A DNA stretch of 64,000 nucleotides from Lachnospiraceae bacterium (GCA_022845895.1 AP025573.1:1708501-1772500); one strand, 5' to 3'; positions 51,105-60,316 are shown, counted from the stretch's first letter. Notes: a model not told the origin generated them from the letters alone. Program-made: numbers and translations.

Positions 51105-52478
51105 TTAAACGCTCAGCGCCTGCAGGAAATCGATTCCAAGTGCGCCGCCCACGGAACTGAGCAGTATGAGAAGCAGGAAGATTGGAGCAACCCATTTTAT
51201 CATGACAGTGAACAGCTTTTCTGCTTTGAACTTGCCGTCTGTTATCCGTACTTCATCGGAGATGGACTTTGTCTTGATAAAGAAACCGACAAAGATACAG
51301 GTGAAGAATGCTACAATCGGCATGAGTACGCTGTTGCTGAAAAAGTCCATAATGTCAAGTACGGACATGCCCATCCAGCTGATGAAGCTGAGCGGCCCGA
51401 AACCGAGTGAAGACGGCGTGCCCATGATGAGTGCCAGCACTGCGACGAAGATACAGGCTCCTTTTCTGCTCCAGTTGAACTTATCCCGGAAGATGGACAC
51501 GATAGTCTCCATAAGCGAGATAGCAGAAGTGAGCGCGGCAAAGAATACGAGCAGGAAGAATATCGTCCCGATTGCCCCGCCGAGCTTCATGCTCGCAAAT
51601 ACTTTCGGAAGCGTGATGAACATAAGTCCGGGTCCTGCGCTGAGGGCACTCTGGTCTCCTCCGGAGAAGGCGAAAACGGCAGGGATAATCATGAGTCCTG
51701 CCAGAAAAGCGATTCCGGTGTCAAATAATTCTATCTGGCGGACAGAGCTTTCCAGATGATTGTCTTTCTTCATATAAGAGCCATATGTTACCATGATACC
51801 CATAGCAAGCGACATGGAGTAGAAGAGCTGACCCATGGCGGCAAGAATAGTTTTGGCCGATACGTCTGACATATGCGGCTTGATATAATATACAAGACCT
51901 TCCATGGCGCCTTCCCGTGTCAGCCCATATACAGAGATAACCAGCGTCAGCACGACAAGTATAGGCATCATGATCTTGCTGACTTTTTCGATACCTTTCT
52001 CTACGCCGCATAAGACGATAACCGCTGTGACGGCGAGGAAGAGGAAGAACCAGCCAAGCGGTTCGAAGGTGCCTCCGATGAATGTGGAAAAGTAGTCGTC
52101 TGCAGCAGAGGCAGAAGCGCCGCCGCTTATAAATACAGTAAAGTATTTGACGACCCATCCTCCGATGACGGAATAATAAGGGAAGATGATAATCGGTACG
52201 AAAGATGCCAGGACTCCAAGGAATCCAAACCGCTTGTCCAGCTTTTTAAACGCGCCGATGGCACTTAAGCCGGTCTTTCTTCCGATGGCTATTTCGGCAA
52301 TCATGAGAGAAAAGCCGAATGTGACCGCAAGTATCAGATAAATAAGTAAAAAAGTGCCTCCGCCGTACTTTGCTGCAAGATATGGAAACCGCCATATGTT
52401 CCCAAGTCCTACGGCAGAACCAGAAGCAGCCAGCACAAACCCCAGTTTGCTGGAAAAATTACTTCTCTTTTGTTGCAT
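51105..52478 (-). CDS. Sodium-dependent amino acid transporter (NSS/SNF family)
   Basis: A 457-residue LeuT-fold transporter. The start region GFVLAASGSAVGLGNIWRFPYLAAKYGGG-type (unwound TM1 with Na+ site) is nearly invariant, and GKKTGLSAIGAF-like RKTGLSAIGAFK follows. About 11-12 helices. AGGAGGT lies just upstream of the ATG. Prokaryotic members import tryptophan, other hydrophobic amino acids or alanine with Na+. Specificity is not readable. Confidence 0.94.
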   Translation of the reverse strand: MQQKRSNFSSKLGFVLAASGSAVGLGNIWRFPYLAAKYGGGTFLLIYLILAVTFGFSLMIAEIAIGRKTGLSAIGAFKKLDKRFGFLGVLASFVPIIIFPYYSVIGGWVVKYFTVFISGGASASAADDYFSTFIGGTFEPLGWFFLFLAVTAVIVLCGVEKGIEKVSKIMMPILVVLTLVISVYGLTREGAMEGLVYYIKPHMSDVSAKTILAAMGQLFYSMSLAMGIMVTYGSYMKKDNHLESSVRQIELFDTGIAFLAGLMIIPAVFAFSGGDQSALSAGPGLMFITLPKVFASMKLGGAIGTIFFLLVFFAALTSAISLMETIVSIFRDKFNWSRKGACIFVAVLALIMGTPSSLGFGPLSFISWMGMSVLDIMDFFSNSVLMPIVAFFTCIFVGFFIKTKSISDEVRITDGKFKAEKLFTVMIKWVAPIFLLLILLSSVGGALGIDFLQALSV

Positions 52479-52589
52479 AAAAACCTCCTCATGTCTCTCA
52501 ACATTCCATAATAAGTTTCTTTTCTAAAATAGATTATGCTCTATTATTACATGAATAGACACTGTTTTCAAGAAGAAATATGAAAAGAG

Positions 52590-52811
52590 TTGACATCCTT
52601 GCGCAATTGTGTTAGATTATACCTTGCATGAAGCAAAAAATAAAGCAGAGTATCCACTCTCACCATAGCACAATAGAGTGACTATCGGTCTGATATCGAA
52701 TATGAATGAGCCATATGGACTTATATGGTCGTCGTATGCAGTGATAGTAGTGGATAGTCTGTGGACTGTTCACTTATTTTAATGTTTATTTTATGATGGA
52801 GGTGCACTACT
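52590..52811 (+). promoter_or_regulatory. Promoter and structured leader of infC-rpmI-rplT (L20-type leader likely)
   Basis: TTGACA (52590-52595), a 17-bp spacer and TAGATT (52613-52618) start a leader of about 190 bases. It can fold: TATCCACT (52651-52658) pairs with AGTGGATA (52749-52756) over a long range, and CACTCT with AGAGTG (52675-52680) locally. In Gram-positive bacteria ribosomal protein L20 binds such a leader and represses this operon. The fold resembles that class but was not checked against a model. Confidence 0.7.
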
Positions 52812-53318
52812 ATTAGCGATTTAATGATTAACGGGCAAATCAGAGACAAGGAAGTACGCGTGATTGGCGAAGACGGAGAGCAGCTGGGCGTCATGTCATC
52901 CAGGGATGCGATGAAGCTTGCAGCGGAGGCGGAACTTGACCTCGTAAAGATTGCGCCAAAGGCTCAGCCGCCGGTTTGTAAGATTATCGACTACGGCAAA
53001 TACAAATATGAACTGGCAAGGAAAGAAAAAGAAGCGAAGAAGAAGCAGAAGACCGTTGAATTGAAGGAAGTGCGACTTTCTCCAAACATTGATACGAACG
53101 ACCTCAATACGAAGGTCAACAATGCCAAGAAGTTTATCAGCAAGGGCAACAAGGTTAAGATAACCCTGCGTTTCAGAGGAAGGGAAATGGCACATGTTCA
53201 GCAGAGCAGACATATACTGGATGATTTTGCGAAGCTGCTTGAAGATGTGGCTACGATAGAAAAGCCGGCCAAGATGGAAGGCAGGAGTATGAGCATGGTT
53301 TTAACTGAAAAACGTTAA
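52812..53318 (+). CDS. infC: Translation initiation factor IF-3, AUU start
   Basis: A 168-residue IF-3. The best start is the rare codon ATT at 52812: it lies seven bases after GGAGGTG (52798-52804) and adds the conserved ISDLMINGQIRDKEVRVI start. The first ATG (52824) is 19 bases from that site and would cut conserved residues. AUU starts on infC are the known basis of IF-3 self-repression in other bacteria. The N-domain (to about 75), lysine-rich linker and C-domain (about 85-165) are complete. Confidence 0.93.
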   Translation: MSDLMINGQIRDKEVRVIGEDGEQLGVMSSRDAMKLAAEAELDLVKIAPKAQPPVCKIIDYGKYKYELARKEKEAKKKQKTVELKEVRLSPNIDTNDLNTKVNNAKKFISKGNKVKITLRFRGREMAHVQQSRHILDDFAKLLEDVATIEKPAKMEGRSMSMVLTEKR

Positions 53319-53353
53319 AAATACAAATTTAAACTTTAAGGAGGAATATTATC

Positions 53354-53551
53354 ATGCCAAAAATTAAAACAAATAGAGCAGCTGCAAAGCGCTTCAAAAA
53401 AACAGGTACAGGAAAGTTAGTAAGAAACAAAGCTTATAAGAGCCATATCTTGACTAAGAAATCTGCAAAGAGAAAGAGAAATCTTAGAAAGCCGACTGTT
53501 ACAGATGCAACCAACGTTAAGAATATGAAGAAAGTATTACCATATCTGTAA
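53354..53551 (+). CDS. rpmI: Ribosomal protein L35
   Basis: A 65-residue, very basic 50S protein. [15 protein letters not shown] and [17 protein letters not shown] are the family signatures. AAGGAGGA precedes ATG 53354. It is the middle gene of the conserved infC-rpmI-rplT operon. Confidence 0.98.
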   Translation: MPKIKTNRAAAKRFKKTGTGKLVRNKAYKSHILTKKSAKRKRNLRKPTVTDATNVKNMKKVLPYL

Positions 53552-53583
53552 GATAAGGAATGTATTGAAGGAGGATATAAGAG

Positions 53584-53940
53584 ATGGCAAGAATTAAAGG
53601 CGGAATGAACGCTAAGAAGAAACACAATAGAACATTAAAACTGGCAAAGGGATATAGAGGAGCCCGTTCTAAGCAGTACAGAGTTGCAAAGCAGTCTGTT
53701 ATGAGAGCCCTTACATCTGCATACGCAGGAAGAAAACAGCGCAAGCGTCAGATGCGTCAGCTCTGGATTGCACGTATCAATGCGGCAGCAAGACTGAACG
53801 GTTTATCCTACAGCAAATTTATGCATGGCCTGAAGCTGGCTGACATTGACGTGAACAGAAAGATGCTGGCAGAAATGGCAGTGAATGATGCGGCCGGCTT
53901 TGCAACGCTTGCAGAGCTTGCTAAGAGCAAGGTAGCATAA
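53584..53940 (+). CDS. rplT: Ribosomal protein L20
   Basis: A 118-residue 50S protein, normal length. [33 protein letters not shown] and the C-terminal globular domain ([21 protein letters not shown]) are present. L20 is needed early in large-subunit assembly and is the expected repressor of its own operon. AGGAGG lies before ATG 53584. Confidence 0.98.
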   Translation: MARIKGGMNAKKKHNRTLKLAKGYRGARSKQYRVAKQSVMRALTSAYAGRKQRKRQMRQLWIARINAAARLNGLSYSKFMHGLKLADIDVNRKMLAEMAVNDAAGFATLAELAKSKVA

Positions 53941-54013
53941 TGAAAGTCCGCACGGGAGATTGCCGGTGCAGGAGTGCTCTTTTTTAGCTTACAATCTGGC
54001 AGAGACGATATAC

Positions 54014-54050
54014 AAGACGGCATAGCCCACGTAGGACATGCCGTCTTTTC
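54014..54050 (+). terminator. Terminator of the infC operon
   Basis: AAGACGGCAT (54014-54023) pairs with ATGCCGTCTT (54038-54047), followed by TTCC. A weaker candidate with a T run lies at 53947-53985. Confidence 0.75.
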
Positions 54051-54099
54051 CTATAATACAGGAAACTTCGTTCTGCTATCTCTATTAGGAAGGAATCAG

Positions 54100-54918
54100 A
54101 TGTTCAGAATCGGCGAATTTTCCAAACTTACACAGGTGTCGGTCAGGATGCTGCGGTATTACGATGAAACAGGGCTGTTAAAGCCGGAGAGGACGGATCC
54201 ATTTACCGGATACCGCATGTATTCCGCTGCTCAGATACCTGTTCTCAACAAGATCATATACCTGCGGGACAGCGGATTCGGGATTGCGGAAATTCTGACG
54301 GCCATAGAAAGCGGTAGGGACGCGTCTATCATAGAGCAGCTTGATAAAAAGTACGATGAGATTACGGACAGAATCGCAGAGGAACACAAGAAGCTCGAGA
54401 AGATAACACTGGCAAGAAGGGAACTTTTACATGGCGGTAAGATGCACTACAACGTGTCGATCAAATCCATTCCTTCGTGCCAGGTGCTCTCCCTTCGAAA
54501 GGTTATACCGACCTACTATGCAGAGGGTGAGCTGTGGGAAGAGCTTGCTTCCTTTGCCGCACGGAACAAGATTGCCGTGTCGGGACAGACATTTTCCATC
54601 TACCACGATCTGGAATATAAGGAAAATGATGTGGATGTGGAAATCTGCACATATGTGGATAAGCCCGTGGAAAGCAGTGGTGCATATGTGTACAGGACAG
54701 TGGAGGCAGTGCCTTTCATGGCATGTACGATGGTGTACGGTCCATTTTCCAACATTGCGGGAGCCTATCTTGATTTGGCGCGATGGCTGCAGGAGAACAG
54801 CGCATTCAAGATGACAGGACAAAGCCGCCAGATTGTGCACCGTGGACCGTGGGATGAAGAGTCGGAAGAAAATTATCTTACTGAGATACAGATTCCGACA
54901 GAACGACGCGGCAGATGA
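54100..54918 (+). CDS. MerR-family regulator with GyrI-like effector domain
   Basis: A 272-residue regulator. The N-terminal MerR helix-turn-helix reads MFRIGEFSKLTQVSVRMLRYYDETG (residues 1-25), followed by the wing PFTGYRMYSAAQ and a coiled coil (about 80-112). The C-terminal half (about 120-268) is a GyrI/BmrR-type ligand-binding domain. ATG 54100 follows TAGGAAGGAA; the longer frame from 53974 runs through the rplT terminator. Such proteins sense drugs or hydrophobic compounds. The target is unknown, and no efflux gene is adjacent. Confidence 0.92.
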   Translation: MFRIGEFSKLTQVSVRMLRYYDETGLLKPERTDPFTGYRMYSAAQIPVLNKIIYLRDSGFGIAEILTAIESGRDASIIEQLDKKYDEITDRIAEEHKKLEKITLARRELLHGGKMHYNVSIKSIPSCQVLSLRKVIPTYYAEGELWEELASFAARNKIAVSGQTFSIYHDLEYKENDVDVEICTYVDKPVESSGAYVYRTVEAVPFMACTMVYGPFSNIAGAYLDLARWLQENSAFKMTGQSRQIVHRGPWDEESEENYLTEIQIPTERRGR

Positions 54919-55048
54919 CAGGTCTTCCCTCCATCTGCTCCTGGCGTGTGGGCGATGTGGGTCTCCATATGATAAAATGCTTGACTCTCACACGGTGTCA
55001 GGGTGCAGAATAAGCGTACAGCAAATAAATATATATGGAGGGACAATT

Positions 55049-55525
55049 ATGGAAGTATTTGAAGTGCACCCTGTCGGGAAAATCAGAAGCAATGGAGAAG
55101 GGGCATTTATTGAGCTTCAGAAGGAGTATGTCCAGGCGCTCACTGCTCTGGAGGGATTCAGTCATGTGAATGTCATCTGGTGGTTCAGCGACTTTGACAA
55201 TGATGAGGCAAGAGCGGTCATTACGGCAGAACAGCCGTATAAGCAAGCGCCTGATGAGATGGGGGTCTTTGCGACCAGGTCGCCGATACGTCCCAATCCT
55301 ATAGCTCTGACCACGTCTGAGGTCATAGGCATAGACTATGAAAACGGTATTGTGCAGATTGCGTACACGGATGCGAATGACGCAAGCCCGGTGCTTGACA
55401 TAAAGCCGTACACACCGAGCCTTGACAGGGTGGAAGAGCCGGGAGTTCCGGGCTGGTGCGGCCATTGGCCCAAAAGCATAGAAGCGTCGGCAGATTTTGC
55501 ATGGGAAGAGGAGTTTAACTTTTAA
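55049..55525 (+). CDS. TrmO/TsaA-family tRNA methyltransferase
   Basis: A 158-residue UPF0066 protein. VHPVGKIRS at the start, a FSHVNVIWWF core and ATRSPIRPNPIALT are diagnostic. E. coli TrmO methylates N6-threonylcarbamoyladenosine 37 in tRNA with SAM. This short form lacks the C-terminal extension of the E. coli enzyme. ATG 55049 follows TGGAGGGA; the longer frame from 54833 overlaps the MerR gene and is rejected. Confidence 0.9.
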   Translation: MEVFEVHPVGKIRSNGEGAFIELQKEYVQALTALEGFSHVNVIWWFSDFDNDEARAVITAEQPYKQAPDEMGVFATRSPIRPNPIALTTSEVIGIDYENGIVQIAYTDANDASPVLDIKPYTPSLDRVEEPGVPGWCGHWPKSIEASADFAWEEEFNF

Positions 55526-55681
55526 AGGATTGCTGAAGCGGGGCGTCAGGCCGAAAGCGGGTGGAGATATCACATGACATCTTCTCCTGCTTTCTTTTTC
55601 ATGCTGCCATCTGGAAGTTGAAGGCAGGATATGATATTATGAAAAAGATGATGGATACAGGCGTGAAAAGGAGATGCGGTT

Positions 55682-56197
55682 ATGAAGATACTTGTTGTAG
55701 TGGATATGCAGAACGATTTTGTAGATGGTGCGCTTGGAACAAAGGAGGCCGTGGGTATCGTCCCGGCGGTGGCGGAGAGGATACGGAGCTTTGACGGCCG
55801 GGTACTCTATACGCAGGATACGCATGAAAGCGATTACATGGAGACGCAGGAGGGGAAGAAGCTGCCTGTGCCCCATTGCATCAGGGGGACAGAAGGATGG
55901 GAGCTTTGTCCGCAGATAAAGGCGCTGTGCAACGAGGTTCCGATTGACAAGCCTGCCTTTGGAAGCGTGGAGCTTGGACGGATGCTCAAAGATTATGACA
56001 ACGGGGAAAAGGTGGAATCCGTTACTTTTGTCGGTTTATGTACAGACATATGCGTCATCTCAAATGCAATGATAGTCAAAGCATTTCTTCCAGAGACGGA
56101 GATTATCGTTGATGCGGCGTGCTGCGCGGGTGTGACGCCAGAGAGCCATCGCCAGGCTCTGGAGGCGATGAAGGTATGCCAGATTAAGGTGATATAA
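55682..56197 (+). CDS. Isochorismatase-family cysteine hydrolase (nicotinamidase-like)
   Basis: A 171-residue hydrolase. The catalytic triad Asp8 (VVDMQNDF), Lys90 (IDKPAFGS) and Cys124 (GLCTDICV) is complete, and Asp46, His48 and His65 can bind the metal as in nicotinamidases. It probably deamidates nicotinamide or a related amide. AAAAGGAGATG precedes ATG 55682. An unannotated-domain membrane protein follows after 27 bases. Confidence 0.9.
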   Translation: MKILVVVDMQNDFVDGALGTKEAVGIVPAVAERIRSFDGRVLYTQDTHESDYMETQEGKKLPVPHCIRGTEGWELCPQIKALCNEVPIDKPAFGSVELGRMLKDYDNGEKVESVTFVGLCTDICVISNAMIVKAFLPETEIIVDAACCAGVTPESHRQALEAMKVCQIKVI

Positions 56198-56224
56198 GAA
56201 TAAGGGGGATAAGGGGAGCAGGAT

Positions 56225-57076
56225 ATGAAAAGGGGAATCAGCGTTATATTGGATATCGCACTGGTGCTGGCGGCTGTATTTATCCTGGCCGGCATGTCCG
56301 TGAAGGATATCTGTGCAGAGATAGCGACAGATGCGCTTGTCAAGAAAGCCGTCGACTCTACGATAGGGGATGGCGTCCGTTCCGTCTTTCCGGGCATAAC
56401 GCAAGGACAGATAGAAGATGCCGCCGACAGGATAAGCCAGGATGAAAACCTGCGGGCGCTGGTCGGGGACTATATGGATGCCTTGGCGTATGCGGCGGCG
56501 GACGGGACGCCGTTTTCGTCTCCTGACGTGTCATCGTATATGGAAAAAGCAGTAGACGATAATATAGATGCCGTGGAAGACGCTTTCGGCACGGAACTTG
56601 ACAGTCTGCACAGGGCTGTCCTGAAAAGTGCGGCCGAATCGGCCGGCAGCCGGCTGGAGAGCGAACTTGGCTTGGCGGCGGACGAGGCGTTGTCTCATAT
56701 GACAGGACAGCAGAAGCAGGCGGCTAAGCTGTACGCGGTTATGACATCTGGGGCGGCAAGGGCGGCGGCAGCTGCAATCGCCTGTATCTGTGCATTTGGT
56801 ATCGTACTGCTGCGCTTTGCGAAGGGGCGTTTTCTTTTCCATCTGGGCCTTTGCGGCATCGTGGCCGGAGGCGCGGCGGGTTATGCCTTTCCGGCGGTGC
56901 TGGCGGCAGCGGCCGAAGAACTGGGCAGAGAGATGGAGTGGAGCGGGATGACAGTGTCGGCAGACACGATGGCAGGTTACGGGAAATGGATCCTGGCTGC
57001 TGGTGCGGTGCTATCTGTCTTTTATGGCATCCTTAAGCTGTCAGGCGTGGGAGAAAAGAAGAAGAGGTACAGATGA
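56225..57076 (+). CDS. Membrane protein of unknown function
   Basis: A 283-residue protein I do not recognise. Helix 1 (about residues 5-24) is followed by a long acidic extracytoplasmic region (about 25-180) rich in Asp, Glu and Ala and probably helical, then three more helices (about 185-202, 208-235 and 250-270). The end KKKRYR is basic, placing it in the cytoplasm. AAGGGGAGCAGG precedes ATG 56225. Its stop overlaps the next gene's start by four bases, so it is translated with the acetyltransferase and FluC genes. Confidence 0.8.
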   Translation: MKRGISVILDIALVLAAVFILAGMSVKDICAEIATDALVKKAVDSTIGDGVRSVFPGITQGQIEDAADRISQDENLRALVGDYMDALAYAAADGTPFSSPDVSSYMEKAVDDNIDAVEDAFGTELDSLHRAVLKSAAESAGSRLESELGLAADEALSHMTGQQKQAAKLYAVMTSGAARAAAAAIACICAFGIVLLRFAKGRFLFHLGLCGIVAGGAAGYAFPAVLAAAAEELGREMEWSGMTVSADTMAGYGKWILAAGAVLSVFYGILKLSGVGEKKKRYR

Positions 57077-57648
57077 TGACCATTAGGATGGCAGAAGAAA
57101 AAGATGCACTTTTGCTGCTTCAGATATATGCGTATTATGTAGAGCATACGGCAGTGACATTTGAATATGAAGTACCGTGTTTAAATGAGTTTACGAAACG
57201 CATGGGCAGAGTGAAGGAAAGATATCCCTATCTTCTGGCGGAAGATGGTTGCGAGATAACGGGATATGCATATGTGTCTCCTTTTAAGGACAGGGCCGCC
57301 TATGACTGGGCGGTGGAGACGACCGTGTATGTGAAGGCAGAACGGAGGTCGGAGGGGATTGGCAGAAAGCTTTATGAGACGCTGGAAGAGATCTTGCAGC
57401 GCCAGAATGTCCTTAACCTGAATGCATGCATCGCCTATCCGAACCCGGACAGCATCAGGTTCCATGAGCGGCTCGGCTATAGGACGGTGGGACATTTTAC
57501 GAAATGTGGCTTCAAGCAGGGAAAATGGTACGATATGATCTGGATGGAGAAAATGCTTGGCAGGCATCGTGATGAGCCGGAACCGGTAATCCGTACTGAA
57601 GATTTAGACAGAGGAATTCTGGAAGAGATTTTGAGGAGGCAGAGATGA
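57073..57648 (+). CDS. GNAT acetyltransferase (phosphinothricin acetyltransferase-like)
   Basis: A 191-residue GNAT enzyme. The acetyl-CoA loop ERRSEGIGRKLYETL (about residues 92-106) and the CIAYPNPDSIRFHERLGYRTVGHF stretch resemble the Pat/YncA branch, which acetylates methionine derivatives and phosphinothricin-like amines. The C-terminus carries an extra charged tail of about 25 residues. It overlaps both neighbours by four bases (ATGA), so the three genes form a coupled unit. Confidence 0.88.
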   Translation: MMTIRMAEEKDALLLLQIYAYYVEHTAVTFEYEVPCLNEFTKRMGRVKERYPYLLAEDGCEITGYAYVSPFKDRAAYDWAVETTVYVKAERRSEGIGRKLYETLEEILQRQNVLNLNACIAYPNPDSIRFHERLGYRTVGHFTKCGFKQGKWYDMIWMEKMLGRHRDEPEPVIRTEDLDRGILEEILRRQR

Positions 57649-58010
57649 TCAGACTGATAGCCGTCGGGCTTGGAGGGGCTCTTGGAGCCATGTGCCGGTA
57701 TGCGCTCAGCCTTATACCGTGGAAGGGAGCGTTCCCTCTCCTTACCCTTGCCACGAACCTTGCAGGAGCTCTGCTTATCGGAGTGGTGACAGGAATTGCA
57801 GAGGGCAGGGGTGGGGTAAAGCCGAATACCCTGCTGTTCCTGAAGACAGGTGTGTGTGGAGGATTTACTACATTTTCCACATTTTCCCTGGAAGCCCTTA
57901 CGCTTATGGAACGGGGCCACCGTATGTATGCAGTGCTGTACGTGATGCTCAGCGTCGCCGGCTGCGTGCTCGGCGTGTGGCTTGGGCGCAGGGCCGGCAG
58001 CAGGATATGA
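57645..58010 (+). CDS. crcB: Fluoride channel FluC (CrcB)
   Basis: A 121-residue, four-helix fluoride exporter. GGALGAMCRY at the N-terminus, the helix 2 Asn in TNLAGALLIG and GVCGGFTTFSTFSLE in helix 3 (the phenylalanine box and Na+ site) are conserved. Only one copy is visible, so it should work as a dual-topology homodimer. I saw no fluoride riboswitch in front; it is coupled to the preceding acetyltransferase gene. Confidence 0.95.
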   Translation: MIRLIAVGLGGALGAMCRYALSLIPWKGAFPLLTLATNLAGALLIGVVTGIAEGRGGVKPNTLLFLKTGVCGGFTTFSTFSLEALTLMERGHRMYAVLYVMLSVAGCVLGVWLGRRAGSRI

Positions 58011-58072
58011 CTTTCCCTTATGACCGATATGAGCCGGCAGGATAGTATAGAATAAGTACAGGAGGAAACGAG

Positions 58073-58558
58073 ATGGAAGAGGTGGACGTAACCTTCCGGG
58101 CTGCCGGAAGAGAAGATGCAGGACTTATACTTAAGTTCATAAAGAAGCTGGCAGATTATGAACATATGACGGAGGAGGTAGTGGCTACAGAAGAGCTGCT
58201 CAAGGAATGGATATTTGACAAGGGGAAGGCGGAAGTCCTCTTTGCAGTGGCAGAGGGGCAGGAAGTCGGATTTGCCTTATATTTCCACAACTTCTCCACG
58301 TTTCTCGGCAGAGCGGGCATATATCTGGAGGACTTGTTCGTCCTGGAAGACAAGCGGGGCAGAGGGTACGGCAAGGCGCTGCTTGCGCAGCTTGCAAGAA
58401 TTGCCGTGACGCAAGGCTGCGGAAGGCTTGAATGGTCATGCCTGGACTGGAATGAGCCAAGCATAGAGTTCTACCTGTCGATTGGAGCCGAACGGCTTAA
58501 CGACTGGAGCGGCTATCGGCTCTTTGGAGATACGCTCCGGCGGGCGGCGGAGCTTTAA
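58073..58558 (+). CDS. GNAT acetyltransferase (SSAT/thialysine acetyltransferase-like)
   Basis: A 161-residue GNAT. The order AGREDAGLILKFIKKLADYE, YFHNFSTFLGRAGIYLEDLFV and RGRGYGKALL is that of spermidine/spermine or thialysine N-acetyltransferases. WSCLDWNEPSIEFY is the C-terminal signature. GGAGGAAACG precedes ATG 58073. The 3' end overlaps the end of the convergent YczE-type gene by four bases. Substrate is likely a polyamine or diamine. Confidence 0.9.
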   Translation: MEEVDVTFRAAGREDAGLILKFIKKLADYEHMTEEVVATEELLKEWIFDKGKAEVLFAVAEGQEVGFALYFHNFSTFLGRAGIYLEDLFVLEDKRGRGYGKALLAQLARIAVTQGCGRLEWSCLDWNEPSIEFYLSIGAERLNDWSGYRLFGDTLRRAAEL

Positions 58559-59220
58559 TCAGCTCTGCCTTTTTTGCCCTGCCAGATTTTCAGCGTATCC
58601 AGCAGGCTTTCGTGGTGCACTGCGGTCACATCAAAGCGCAGGAGCTTGAACGTATACTGGAGGATAAAGCCGATTCCAAACACGGCAATGACGGTACCGA
58701 TACCAATCTTAGCACCGAGCAGCCATCCGGCCAGAAGCACGGAGCCCTCTATGATGCCGCGGATCAGGCCGATTGGCCTTTTCGGAAAGCGTTTGCCGAG
58801 AGCGACCATAAGGGCATCTCTCGGGCCGCAGCCGAGGCCCGCTCCGACGTACAGGAAAGTGGCGAGGCACAGGATAATTTCACCGGCCAGCAGCATTACG
58901 ATGCCGCTGGCGTAGTGTTCCATCTTGGGAACAATACGGCCCCACTGTATCAGGTCTATAAATTTTCCTATGAGAAGGGCATTCAGTATGGTTCCGAAGC
59001 CAAGCTGCTCGTGCATCGCATAATCGACGATGAGGATGAGGATGCCGGTGACGATTACAATATCGCCGAATGACAGGCCTGTGGCAAGGGAAAGCCCCAT
59101 GCTGAAAGCATCCCATGGCGCCAAGCCGATGTCTGCCTGGACGATGAAGCAAGTTCCAAGTGCGAAGAGAAATAATCCCGCCAGCAGGCGGATGAAACGT
59201 TTGACATATGAAAGGGCCAT
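58555..59220 (-). CDS. YczE/YitT-type membrane protein
   Basis: A 221-residue protein with about five helices. FALGTCFIVQADIGLAPWDAF near the N-terminus and GAGLGCGPRDALMVALGKR in the middle are repeated half-motifs typical of the YczE/YyaS/YitT group. Function is not established. ATG 59220 has AAAGGAG six bases upstream; the longer frame from 59277 lacks one. It faces the GNAT gene tail to tail. Confidence 0.88.
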   Translation of the reverse strand: MALSYVKRFIRLLAGLFLFALGTCFIVQADIGLAPWDAFSMGLSLATGLSFGDIVIVTGILILIVDYAMHEQLGFGTILNALLIGKFIDLIQWGRIVPKMEHYASGIVMLLAGEIILCLATFLYVGAGLGCGPRDALMVALGKRFPKRPIGLIRGIIEGSVLLAGWLLGAKIGIGTVIAVFGIGFILQYTFKLLRFDVTAVHHESLLDTLKIWQGKKGRAD

Positions 59221-59302
59221 AGCATTCTCCTTTGTATGATATATATTCATTATAGAAAGAAATGTGCCGTGGCGCAACTAAAGATATAGAAAGAGGAGAA
59301 GG

Positions 59303-59746
59303 ATGGAGTACAGAAAGGCGACGGCAGAGGACATTGATCTGATAATTGAACTCAGGCGTGTGCAGCTCATCCATGAGCAGGCACACGAAGAGGTGGAGAT
59401 CAGGAAGAACTTGAAAGCATTTTTTGAAAAGGTATTTGCGGATAACAGAATCATACAGATATTGGCAGAAGAGGACGGCAAAGCGGCCGCGACCGGGGCA
59501 GTCCTCTTCTATGACTATCCGCCCGGCTTTTCCAATCCCTCCGGTAAAGTGGCTTATATTGCGAATATGTATACGAGCCCGGACTACCGCAGGCGGGGAC
59601 TGGCATTTGAGATTATGGATATGCTTATAGAGGAGGCCAGGAAAGCGGGGGCAGGAGAAGTGCGGCTTCTGGCCTCGGAGCCCGGCAGGCCGGTATATGA
59701 AAAGTACGGTTTTATAAAGGAAGAGGGATGGTACATCTTAAAATAG
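59303..59746 (+). CDS. GNAT-family acetyltransferase
   Basis: A 147-residue GNAT. YIANMYTSPDYRRRGLAFEIMD (acetyl-CoA loop RRRGLA) and a C-terminal EKYGFIKEEGWY are typical of the large unnamed branch. AAAGAGGAGAAGG precedes ATG 59303. The gene is divergent from the YczE-type gene. Substrate unknown. Confidence 0.9.
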   Translation: MEYRKATAEDIDLIIELRRVQLIHEQAHEEVEIRKNLKAFFEKVFADNRIIQILAEEDGKAAATGAVLFYDYPPGFSNPSGKVAYIANMYTSPDYRRRGLAFEIMDMLIEEARKAGAGEVRLLASEPGRPVYEKYGFIKEEGWYILK

Positions 59747-59764
59747 GGAAATCTGGCAGACGTA

Positions 59765-60244
59765 CTATTCTGGATAGATGAGCTGCCGGTCCGTTATGTC
59801 AGCAAGCACTTCTTCCACATATCTGGCGGCGAGATGTTTTGCCATCGGTAGATTCATATCCAGATAATTTCCGCAGTCTTTTGCAGATGCGCCCGGGACA
59901 GTGTTTTCAAATCCGGCGATGAAAGAGAACAATTCTTTCATGAGTGGGACAATGTCACGGGATTCATAGTCTCCCGAAAGAAGGAGATAGAAACCGGTGC
60001 GGCAGCCCATCGGTCCAAAGTAAAGCGTACGGTTTCCGTATTCTGGATGGTTGCGCAGGAAGGTGGCGGCGAGGTGCTCGATCGTATGCATTTCTGCCGT
60101 GTTCATGACGGGTTCATAGTTCGGCCTTGTCATACGCAGGTCAAAGGTCGTAATCGTCTGTCCGCCCGGGCTGTCCTTTCTCGACACATATACTCCGGGA
60201 ACCAGTCTCGTATGGTCTATTGTAAAGCTTGTAATCTTTTCCAT
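59765..60244 (-). CDS. luxS: S-ribosylhomocysteine lyase
   Basis: A 159-residue LuxS. The metal site is His53 and His57 (HTIEH) with Cys124 (AKDCGNY); Glu56 and Cys81 (GPMGCRTG) are the catalytic pair. It splits S-ribosylhomocysteine to homocysteine and the AI-2 precursor in the activated methyl cycle. AAAGGAGC lies before ATG 60244. An extended -10 box TGCTATAAT on the minus strand (60322-60317) probably drives it. Confidence 0.97.
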   Translation of the reverse strand: MEKITSFTIDHTRLVPGVYVSRKDSPGGQTITTFDLRMTRPNYEPVMNTAEMHTIEHLAATFLRNHPEYGNRTLYFGPMGCRTGFYLLLSGDYESRDIVPLMKELFSFIAGFENTVPGASAKDCGNYLDMNLPMAKHLAARYVEEVLADITDRQLIYPE

Positions 60245-60316
60245 GTCAATGCTCCTTTTTGCTTGTACTTACGCCGGCTTGCGGACGTGTTTGGGTCAGC
60301 ATACGGCGCTACGCGT

